From M3007 sp038203695 (GTDB lineage: Bacteria > Bacteroidota > Bacteroidia > Chitinophagales > Saprospiraceae), in NCBI GenBank assembly GCA_038203695.1, contig JBBRDQ010000224.1, positions 1 through 8,082 of the forward strand: 8,082 bases of DNA, in the 5' to 3' direction. The translations under genes were made by a program, and so were the position numbers. Below, in pieces: positions 1-6,021 of this stretch (position 1 is its first letter; each line of letters opens with the position of its first letter). The notes beneath the pieces were generated by a model that saw nothing but the letters and a program-made list of their open reading frames with translations, had not been told where the DNA came from and made no database searches.

Positions 1-1379
1 CCACGGCTGTGGCGCTCTACCACGACTATGCTGCCGACCTGCCCATCCTAGATTATCACTGCCATTTATCGCCGGAAGATATTGCGCGAAACCGCCGTTT
101 TGCGAGTATTACTCAACTATGGCTGAAGGGCGATCACTATAAATGGCGGGCTATGCGGACCAATGGCGTGCCAGAGCGCTTTATTACCGGCGACGCACCG
201 GCCTGGGAACAATTTGAAAAATGGGCGGAAACCGTGCCGGCTACCTTGCGCAATCCCTTGTTTCACTGGACGCATCTGGAACTGCAACGGTACTTTGGCA
301 TCCGGGAATTGTTGCACGCAGGGACCGCCCGCACTATTTTTGAACAAACCAATCATGCCCTGCAGCAACCGCAATACACTACACAAGGCATACTGCAAAA
401 AATGAAAGTTGAAGTAGTCTGCACGACCGACGACCCGTCCGATGACCTGGCCGCACACCGGGCGTATCAGCAAAATACCCACCAATTTACCCAATTATTA
501 CCTACATTCCGACCGGATAAGGCCATTTTGATCGAAAAAATAGATTTTGTAGCGTACATAGAGAAATTAGGGCATAGCGCTGCAACGACCATTCTTACGT
601 ATACCGATCTACTGGATGTGTTGCACCGGCGCATGGATTTTTTCGCTACGTTGGGTTGCCGTTTGTCCGATCACGGACTGGAAAGATTGTACGCCATGCC
701 TTTCACCGAAGCAGCAGTGGACCGCATCTTTCGCAAACGCCTGGATGGTCATCCGGTCACGGCAGCGGAAGCGGAAATGTACCAATCGGCTTTGCTGTTT
801 AACTTGGGTCAGGCGTACGCGCAACGCGGCTGGACGCAGCAATTTCACCTCGGGGCTTTGCGCAATAACAACACGCGCTTGCTGGATACGCTTGGGCCCG
901 ATACCGGATTTGACAGTATCGGCGATTATAGTCAGGCGATGGCATTGTCCTGTTTTCTGAACAGTCTGGACCGGAATAACCAGTTGACTCAGACAATTTT
1001 ATACAACCTTAACCCGGCTGACAACGCCATTTTCGGCACGATGATCGGCAATTTTAACGATGGCTCCCGGCCCGGCAAAATACAATGGGGGAGTGCGTGG
1101 TGGTTTCTCGATCAGAAAGACGGTATGGAAACCCAGATTAACGCCCTGAGCAATTTCGGTTTGCTGGCGCGTTTTGTCGGGATGCTGACCGATAGCCGCA
1201 GTTTTATGTCGTTCCCACGCCATGAATATTTCCGGCGTATCTTGTGCAACCTCCTGGGTAAGGAGGTGCAAAATGGCGAATTGCCCGACGATAAAGCGCT
1301 TTTAGGCAAACTGGTGCAGGATGTATGTTACTACAATGCCCGCAATTACTTCCAGTTCAAATCTGATGCAACCGTATGA
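1..1379 (+). CDS. uxaC: Uronate isomerase (glucuronate/galacturonate isomerase), 5' end cut by window edge
   Basis: Cytoplasmic enzyme that converts D-glucuronate to D-fructuronate and D-galacturonate to D-tagaturonate, the first step of hexuronate degradation. The protein follows E. coli UxaC closely along its whole length. It has the metal-binding HCH of the amidohydrolase superfamily in DYHCHL (near visible residue 20), then WLKGDHYKWRAMRTNG, TTDDP, FRPDK, GALRNNN, PGKIQWGSAWWF and FVGMLTDSRSF near the C-terminus. A GTG at position 9 could be taken as the start, but the frame is open to the window edge (first full codon at 3), and the residues before it (T-A-V-A-L-Y-H-D-Y) align with the family N-terminus. 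About 14 residues are probably missing, giving a full length near 470, as in the family. The stop overlaps the kdgK start in ATGA at 1376-1379, so coupled translation is likely. Family assignment is very secure. Confidence 0.96.
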   Translation, partial: TAVALYHDYAADLPILDYHCHLSPEDIARNRRFASITQLWLKGDHYKWRAMRTNGVPERFITGDAPAWEQFEKWAETVPATLRNPLFHWTHLELQRYFGIRELLHAGTARTIFEQTNHALQQPQYTTQGILQKMKVEVVCTTDDPSDDLAAHRAYQQNTHQFTQLLPTFRPDKAILIEKIDFVAYIEKLGHSAATTILTYTDLLDVLHRRMDFFATLGCRLSDHGLERLYAMPFTEAAVDRIFRKRLDGHPVTAAEAEMYQSALLFNLGQAYAQRGWTQQFHLGALRNNNTRLLDTLGPDTGFDSIGDYSQAMALSCFLNSLDRNNQLTQTILYNLNPADNAIFGTMIGNFNDGSRPGKIQWGSAWWFLDQKDGMETQINALSNFGLLARFVGMLTDSRSFMSFPRHEYFRRILCNLLGKEVQNGELPDDKALLGKLVQDVCYYNARNYFQFKSDATV

Positions 1380-2371
1380 GAACCGTTTGTTTTGGTGAAA
1401 TAATGCTGCGACTGTGTCCGCCCGATCACTTGCGGCTGCTCCAGACCACGACTTTCGAAGCAGTGTACGGTGGTTCGGAGGCAAATGTAGCCGTGTCTTT
1501 GGCACAACTGGGCTGCCAGGCTGCCTACGTGACGCGGGTGCCGGATAACGAACTGGGCCACGCGGCTTTGGGTGCTGTGGCGCGGTTTGGCGTAGATACC
1601 ACAGCATCTCTGTTTGGTGGCGAGCGGATGGGATTGTATTTTCTGGAAACTGGTGCCGGTCGCCGCAGTAGCAAGGTGTTGTACGACCGGCAAAACTCTG
1701 GTATGGCTACCCTGGAAGGGGGCATGATCGACTGGCGAACCGTGCTGCAACACACCGGTTGGCTGCACTGGTCCGGTATCACACCTGCACTCTCGCCAGG
1801 AGCGGCAGATGCCATTCTGGAAGCACTGCAAATCGCCGCTGATCTGCAAATTCATATTTCCTGCGACCTGAATTACCGCGATAAACTCTGGAAATACGGT
1901 AAAACGCCGGCCCAGATCATGCCGCAACTAATTGATTATACCGATGTGTTGCTGGGCGACGCCAATGCGTTCGATCTGTATTTCGGTATCCAGGAAAACT
2001 CGGAAGCGGCGCTGTTACAAAGGGTGGCTGCACGTTTTCCGCAATTGCGCTACATCGCCATGAGCAGCCGCGCAGGGCATTCTGCCTCGCACAATACGTA
2101 CGGCGGGGTTTTATACGCTGGACAACATGTTTTTCATTCACCGACTTACGAGTTGCCCGACATACTCGATCGTATTGGTAGCGGCGATGCGTTTATGGCC
2201 GGGTTGATTGTTGGATTACAACGCGCGCCCGCCGATCCGCAGGAAATCGTCACTTTTGCCGCGGCTGCCGCTGCGCTCAAACATTACGTAAAAGGTGATT
2301 TTAACCTGTCGGTGGAAACGGAAATTCGCAGTTTGATGAATGGAAATATGGGGGGGCGGGTGAACCGGTAA
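1376..2371 (+). CDS. kdgK: 2-dehydro-3-deoxygluconate kinase (PfkB family)
   Basis: Phosphorylates 2-keto-3-deoxygluconate (KDG) with ATP to KDPG in the cytoplasm. The 331-aa protein is the normal size for a ribokinase/PfkB-type sugar kinase. It starts with FGEIMLRL, has the N-terminal glycine-rich sugar-binding signature GGSEANVAVSLAQLG (residues 32-46), a YDRQNS motif (103-108), CDLNYRDKLWK (163-173) typical of KDG kinases, and the C-terminal PfkB signature DRIGSGDAFMAG (265-276) with Asp271 as the expected catalytic base. The ATG at 1376 lies inside the uxaC stop (ATGA). The C-terminus GGRVNR resembles the GRVxR ending of Bacteroidota relatives, so the run of seven G just upstream (2350-2356) does not seem to hide a frameshift. 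Neighbours uxaC and eda supply upstream and downstream steps of the same pathway, which supports KDG over other sugars as substrate. Confidence 0.94.
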   Translation: MRTVCFGEIMLRLCPPDHLRLLQTTTFEAVYGGSEANVAVSLAQLGCQAAYVTRVPDNELGHAALGAVARFGVDTTASLFGGERMGLYFLETGAGRRSSKVLYDRQNSGMATLEGGMIDWRTVLQHTGWLHWSGITPALSPGAADAILEALQIAADLQIHISCDLNYRDKLWKYGKTPAQIMPQLIDYTDVLLGDANAFDLYFGIQENSEAALLQRVAARFPQLRYIAMSSRAGHSASHNTYGGVLYAGQHVFHSPTYELPDILDRIGSGDAFMAGLIVGLQRAPADPQEIVTFAAAAAALKHYVKGDFNLSVETEIRSLMNGNMGGRVNR

Positions 2372-2417
2372 TAGGTGGACATCCGAAGTAAAACGATCAT
2401 TGTCAAATAGTTATAAA

Positions 2418-3095
2418 ATGGCATCACGTACGCGTCTTCAAGTTTATCAGACCATTTTCCAATCTGGTTTGGTGCCGCTGTTCTACCATCCCGATGCCGA
2501 AAAGGCGTTTCAAATTGTCGCGGCCTGTTATCGGGGAGGTGCGCGGGTCGTAGAATTTACCAATCGCGGCGATTTTGCGCACGAGGTTTTTTCCGCGCTG
2601 GCCAAACGCATGCGCCGGGAATTGCCGGATATGTTATTGGGCGTGGGGTCCATTCAGGATGCCGGCACGGCGGCTTTGTTCCTGCAAATGGGTGCCGATT
2701 TTGTCATTACACCCTTACTGCGCGAAGATGTTATTCTGACTTGCAACCGCCGGAAAGTGGCCATTATTCCGGGGGTGAGTACTTCTTCTGAAATTGGCCG
2801 TGCCGAGGAATTGGGGGTCGAATTGGTAAAAATTGCGCCCGGTGAAGTGCTCGGCCCGGCCTTTCTCAAAGCGCATCACGGCCCCTGTCCCTGGACACGC
2901 GCCATGATCTCCGGCGGCGTCTCGCCCGATGAAGCCAATTTGCGGGGCTGGTTTGCAGCCGGCGCAACCTGTGTCGGCATGGGCTCCAAACTGATCTCAG
3001 CCGCAATCCTGGAGGAAGAAGACTATGCCGCGCTGGAAGAAAAGGTACGCGCTGTGGTGCACATTATTGACGGGTTGCAGCGTAGCGATCAATAA
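2418..3095 (+). CDS. eda: KDPG / 4-hydroxy-2-oxoglutarate aldolase
   Basis: Class I aldolase that splits 2-keto-3-deoxy-6-phosphogluconate into pyruvate and glyceraldehyde 3-phosphate, the last step of the route begun by uxaC and kdgK. From the ATG at 2418 it is 225 aa, usual for Bacteroidota Eda. Visible family motifs are GGARVVEFTNRGDF with the catalytic Glu (Glu46), GVGSIQDAGTAA, IIPGVSTSSEIG, LVKIAPGEVLGPAF with the Schiff-base Lys (Lys138), and SGGVSPDEANLRGWF followed by GMGSKL for phosphate binding. The family usually has KxFPA or KIFPG at the lysine; here the Phe is Ala. An in-frame TTG at 2400 would add six residues; I prefer the ATG because MASRTRLQVY matches the start of relatives. 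No clear Shine-Dalgarno is seen. The 46-bp gap after kdgK contains no obvious terminator or promoter, so co-transcription is likely. Confidence 0.93.
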   Translation: MASRTRLQVYQTIFQSGLVPLFYHPDAEKAFQIVAACYRGGARVVEFTNRGDFAHEVFSALAKRMRRELPDMLLGVGSIQDAGTAALFLQMGADFVITPLLREDVILTCNRRKVAIIPGVSTSSEIGRAEELGVELVKIAPGEVLGPAFLKAHHGPCPWTRAMISGGVSPDEANLRGWFAAGATCVGMGSKLISAAILEEEDYAALEEKVRAVVHIIDGLQRSDQ

Positions 3096-3182
3096 CAGAA
3101 GGCACCCTCCGCATAACCAATGTGTTGTATAACAAGAAAATGCGCCCCACAAGGACATCTTACATTCCCGCAGGATAATATC

Positions 3183-3419
3183 TTACGCGTCTGCTTCCGA
3201 ATCCTGCCGCTCCCGCTCCCAGTCCGTATGTGCAAATACCACAATCAGTACGCCCGCTAATACCATAATCAGCCGCAGTACAAAACCCAGCAGTCGGCCA
3301 CCCAGGTCGAGGAACTGGAGAAATGCCCAGTTTACACCGACCATTTGCAGGACGATCGAAGTGAAGCCAAAAACAATCAGGGAGAAGCCCAGCAGAATCC
3401 AATAACCTTTATTTTTCAT
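3183..3419 (-). CDS. Small two-helix membrane protein of unknown function
   Basis: A 78-aa protein starting at an ATG (3417-3419). It begins MKNKGYW, then has a hydrophobic segment at about residues 7-28, a short loop containing WAFLQFLDLGGR, a second hydrophobic segment at about 43-64, and a charged tail (HTDWERERQDSEADA). This predicts two transmembrane helices with a short hairpin loop. The pattern of hydrophobic segments, charged ends and an ATG makes it the credible reading of this stretch rather than the overlapping frame on the same strand. It resembles small conserved hypothetical inner-membrane proteins of Bacteroidota, but I do not recognise a named family. It is monocistronic here: convergent with eda (87-bp gap) and divergent from the HMG-CoA lyase-like gene. 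No function can be assigned. Confidence 0.7.
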   Translation of the reverse strand: MKNKGYWILLGFSLIVFGFTSIVLQMVGVNWAFLQFLDLGGRLLGFVLRLIMVLAGVLIVVFAHTDWERERQDSEADA

Positions 3420-3495
3420 GTTCGAAATGGCCGCAACGGCCCAGATTTATACAGTTTGGCAAACGCACTAAAAAATTGCAAGAATTTGAAATTGG

Positions 3496-3531
3496 TTTGG
3501 CGTATTCCCAATGAATGAACCCATAACTTTG
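3496..3531 (+). promoter_or_regulatory. Probable Bacteroidota-type promoter for the HMG-CoA lyase-like gene
   Basis: TAACTTTG at 3524-3531 matches the Bacteroidota -7 consensus TAnnTTTG exactly. The nearest TTTG that could act as the -33 element is at 3496-3499, 24 bp upstream, slightly wider than the usual roughly 19-21 bp, so only the -7 match is strong. Transcription would begin about 3536-3540, just ahead of the TTG start at 3543. The spacer is AT-rich and faces the correct gene. Confidence 0.5.
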
Positions 3532-3542
3532 GCCAACCAAAT

Positions 3543-4469
3543 TTGTTTAAAAACACGTTTCTTAATTGCCCTAGATTTTCTGTTTTGCAAGAATTATCCG
3601 TTCCACTACCATCTCATCCGTTAAAACTGATCGAATGCCCCCGCGACGCCATGCAGGGATTACACGATTTTATCGAAACGGATATCAAAGCGGCCTACAT
3701 CAACCAGTTATTGCGCGTCGGTTTTGATACGCTGGATTTTGGATCGTTCGTCAGCCCCAAAGCCATCCCCCAAATGCGCGACACGGCAGAAGTGCTGGCA
3801 AAATTAGACCTTTCCGCTACGAATACCAAACTGCTCGCGATTGTCGCCAATGAACGCGGCGCAGAACAAGCCTGCCAATTCCCGGCTATTCAATACCTTG
3901 GATACCCTTTCAGCATTTCCGAAACTTTTCAGTTGCGCAACACCCATGCGACGATTGCCGAGAGTATCGAGCGCACCAAAGCCATCCAGGAGTTGTGTAA
4001 AAAATACGATAAAACGCTGGTGCTGTACATTTCCATGGGATTTGGTAATCCCTATGGTGATCCCTGGAATGTCGAAATCGTGCAACACTGGGTCGACGAA
4101 CTCAGGGCGCTCGATATCGGTATTTTCTCCCTGTCGGACACCATCGGCTGCTCCAATCCGCAAAATATCGCCTATCTCTTTGGGAGCCTGATTCCCGCTT
4201 ATCCGCACATCGAGTTTGGCGCGCACCTGCATACGCAACCGCACAACTGGCGGGAGAAAGTAGAGGCAGCCTATACCAACGGTTGTCGCCGTTTTGATGG
4301 TGCCCTGCGCGGTTATGGCGGTTGCCCGATGGCCAAAGACGACCTGACGGGTAATATGGCCACCGAAAACATGATTTTTTATTTCGACGAGGTCAAAGCC
4401 GGCCTGCAAATTGATCGCTTCGCTTTTGGGAAGAGCCTGACGATGGTGGGCGAGGTGTTCCCCGGATAA
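3543..4469 (+). CDS. Hydroxymethylglutaryl-CoA lyase-like enzyme (DRE-TIM metallolyase)
   Basis: Predicted cytoplasmic TIM-barrel metal-dependent lyase of the HMG-CoA lyase family, which cleaves 3-hydroxy-3-methylglutaryl-CoA to acetyl-CoA and acetoacetate at the end of leucine breakdown. Seen in 308-aa numbering: ECPRDAMQG (31-39) with the Arg-Asp pair of the active site, FGSFVSPKAIPQMRD (66-80), GAHLH (226-230) with the two metal-binding His, GGCPMAKDD (259-267) with the catalytic Cys261 loop, and Asn271 in LTGN. Two positions differ from the human enzyme: Gly after Arg-Asp is Ala, and the Glu before SFVSPK is Asp65. I believe this is typical of Bacteroidota homologues, so exact activity should be held loosely. 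The start is uncertain. No ATG precedes the conserved domain; TTG at 3543 gives 308 aa and TTG at 3585 gives 294 aa, and residues before LKLIECPRD look unconserved. No leucine-pathway gene is beside it. Confidence 0.85.
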   Translation: MFKNTFLNCPRFSVLQELSVPLPSHPLKLIECPRDAMQGLHDFIETDIKAAYINQLLRVGFDTLDFGSFVSPKAIPQMRDTAEVLAKLDLSATNTKLLAIVANERGAEQACQFPAIQYLGYPFSISETFQLRNTHATIAESIERTKAIQELCKKYDKTLVLYISMGFGNPYGDPWNVEIVQHWVDELRALDIGIFSLSDTIGCSNPQNIAYLFGSLIPAYPHIEFGAHLHTQPHNWREKVEAAYTNGCRRFDGALRGYGGCPMAKDDLTGNMATENMIFYFDEVKAGLQIDRFAFGKSLTMVGEVFPG

Positions 4470-4496
4470 GGATTTGCCACCGATGTGGTAAAAAAC

Positions 4497-4517
4497 AAAA
4501 CTTGTTTTCTACTTTTG
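4497..4517 (+). promoter_or_regulatory. Probable -7 promoter element and adjacent palindrome upstream of the MBOAT gene
   Basis: TACTTTTG at 4510-4517 fits the Bacteroidota -7 consensus TAnnTTTG and is followed by C, as is common. Immediately upstream lies AAAACTTGTTTT (4497-4508), an inverted repeat of 5-bp arms that could be an operator or just AT-rich promoter sequence. No good TTTG -33 element lies at the right distance (only TGTG near 4485). The inferred transcription start, about 4522, falls on an in-frame GTG and supports the downstream ATG at 4546 as the true MBOAT start. Confidence 0.42.
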
Positions 4518-4545
4518 CCCTGTGTTTCAGTTTGATCTAGGTAAA

Positions 4546-6021
4546 ATGCTACAGGAGGTTTTTCGCAGCCCCCTGGTACTCAATGCGAAAGGCCAGTATA
4601 CAACGGTGTCGCCCTTGCTTTTCAGCAGTGGGCTTTTTTTGTTCCTTTTCATTGGCTTTTTTGCGCTGTATTACTTGCTGCACAAGCGGGAGACCTTGCG
4701 GCTCATTTGGGTGACGCTGTTTTCCCTGTTTTTTTATTACAAATGTGCCGGCATCTTCTGGATATTACACGTCGTTATTGTGGTCGTGGATTTCAATCTG
4801 GCCCACTGGATGGATCGCACGGAATCCAAAAATGGGCGTGGCTGGCTGTTGTTTGTCAGTTTATTGGTCAATCTGGGCATGCTGGTGTATTTCAAGTACA
4901 ATTTCAACTCGGAATTGTGGTGCCAACTGGCCAATAAACCGTTCGATCCGGAACTACTCTTTCTGCCGGCGGGTATTTCTTTTTTTACCTTTCAATCGCT
5001 CAGTTATACCATCGATATTTACCGGCGACAATTGAAGCCGGTGGACAGCATACTGGATTATGCTTTTTTTGTGACGTTTTTCCCGCAAATGCTGGCCGGA
5101 CCAATCGTGCGGGCGGCCGATTTTTTACCGCAAATTCATAAAAAACTGCTGCTCAGCCGCGAGGATTTTGGCCGCGGTTTTTTCCTGTTCTGCACCGGAT
5201 TATTTAAAAAAGCCGTAATTTCCGATTATATCAGCCTGAATTTTGTGGATCGCGTTTTCAATTCACCGCAGCAATATACCGGGCTGGAAAACCTGCTGGG
5301 GATTTACGGATACGCCATGCAGATTTACTGCGATTTCAGCGGCTATTCCGATATGGCCATCGGCCTGGCGCTGGTCATGGGTTTTAAATTTCCGATCAAT
5401 TTCGACTCACCCTATCAGTCGCTCAGCATCACTGAGTTCTGGCGGCGCTGGCATATCTCGCTGTCTTCCTGGCTGCGCGATTATCTGTATGTACCCCTGG
5501 GCGGCAATCGCAAAGGCCGTTTTCGGACCTACATCAACTTACTGCTAACGATGGTATTGGGTGGTTTGTGGCATGGCGCAGCACTGCGGTTCCTGATTTG
5601 GGGCGGATTGCACGGTGCGGCACTGGCCATCGAACGACTGATCAAAGCGATTTTCCCCGGTACACCAAACGGATTCCGGCGCGCTTTGGGGGGCATATTT
5701 ACGTTCCACTTCGTCTGTTTTTGCTGGATATTTTTCCGTGCGGCCAATATGGATGTGGTCTATTCGATGTTATACCAGATTGCCTTTGATTTTCATGGCG
5801 AAGTATATGCGGAATTGCTGGCAGGTTACCCGGCGGTCATCTTCTGGCTGGCGGTAGGTTATGCCTTGCACATGCTGCCGCGCTCCTGGGAACAGATTGC
5901 GCAAAGAATGGCTACGGCCCTGCCTTTAGTGGGCAAGGCCGTAGTGCTTACGCTGTTTATTATGTTGGTCATGCAGATAAAATCATCCGAGGTCCAGCCG
6001 TTTATTTATTTCCAGTTCTAG
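4546..6021 (+). CDS. Membrane-bound O-acyltransferase, AlgI/DltB type (MBOAT)
   Basis: Polytopic inner-membrane protein of the MBOAT family that moves an acyl group, usually acetyl, across the membrane for attachment to a polysaccharide or cell-wall polymer. From the ATG at 4546 it has 491 aa, the usual AlgI-like size, and many hydrophobic segments (about ten). Core motifs are in the expected order: FFPQMLAGPIVRAADFLPQI (178-197), CDFSGYSDMAIG (262-273), FWRRWHISLSSWLRDYLYVP (298-317) followed by LGGNRKG, and LGGLWHGA (338-345) with the invariant catalytic His343; a second His356 follows in GGLHGAA. An in-frame GTG at 4522 would add eight residues but coincides with the likely transcription start. 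The gene is alone: no SGNH/AlgX-like partner or polysaccharide synthesis gene is next to it, so the acceptor cannot be named. Its stop overlaps that of the convergent fucosidase gene. Confidence 0.92.
   Translation: MLQEVFRSPLVLNAKGQYTTVSPLLFSSGLFLFLFIGFFALYYLLHKRETLRLIWVTLFSLFFYYKCAGIFWILHVVIVVVDFNLAHWMDRTESKNGRGWLLFVSLLVNLGMLVYFKYNFNSELWCQLANKPFDPELLFLPAGISFFTFQSLSYTIDIYRRQLKPVDSILDYAFFVTFFPQMLAGPIVRAADFLPQIHKKLLLSREDFGRGFFLFCTGLFKKAVISDYISLNFVDRVFNSPQQYTGLENLLGIYGYAMQIYCDFSGYSDMAIGLALVMGFKFPINFDSPYQSLSITEFWRRWHISLSSWLRDYLYVPLGGNRKGRFRTYINLLLTMVLGGLWHGAALRFLIWGGLHGAALAIERLIKAIFPGTPNGFRRALGGIFTFHFVCFCWIFFRAANMDVVYSMLYQIAFDFHGEVYAELLAGYPAVIFWLAVGYALHMLPRSWEQIAQRMATALPLVGKAVVLTLFIMLVMQIKSSEVQPFIYFQF
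5912..5944. other. Strong 33-nt hairpin in the 3' part of the MBOAT gene
   Basis: CTACGGCC (5912-5919) and GGCCGTAG (5937-5944) are exact inverted copies. Inside them a C/A mismatch is followed by TGCC (5921-5924) paired with GGCA (5932-5935), leaving a 7-nt loop, TTTAGTG. This gives 12 base pairs in a 13-position stem. It lies about 75 bp before the convergent stop codons, where there is no intergenic space for a terminator. No T-run follows on either strand, so it is not a classical intrinsic terminator. It might slow or stop read-through from both sides, or be chance within coding sequence. Confidence 0.35.

Noticed and set aside
2350..2356. Run of seven G near the 3' end of kdgK, as a possible slippage or frameshift site
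   Set aside because: The encoded C-terminus (GGRVNR) fits the ending of related KDG kinases in the present frame, so there is no sign of a frameshift or phase switch.
3110..3144. Inverted repeats between eda and the small membrane protein gene (CGCAT/ATGCG with TTGT/ACAA inside), as a two-way terminator
   Set aside because: The stems are short (5 and 4 bp), not concentric, AT-rich inside, and lack a T-run; not enough to call a terminator.
3160..3402. Alternative 80-codon - strand frame overlapping the small membrane protein
   Set aside because: It has no coherent hydrophobic segments and is rich in Gly, Cys and Arg; the other frame has a better start and a clear two-helix pattern.
3804..4409. 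201-codon - strand frame inside the HMG-CoA lyase-like gene
   Set aside because: It is antisense to a conserved enzyme, with no family motif.
4477..4488. CCAC-cgat-GTGG hairpin after the HMG-CoA lyase-like gene as a terminator
   Set aside because: It has only a 4-bp stem, followed by A rather than T on the coding strand.
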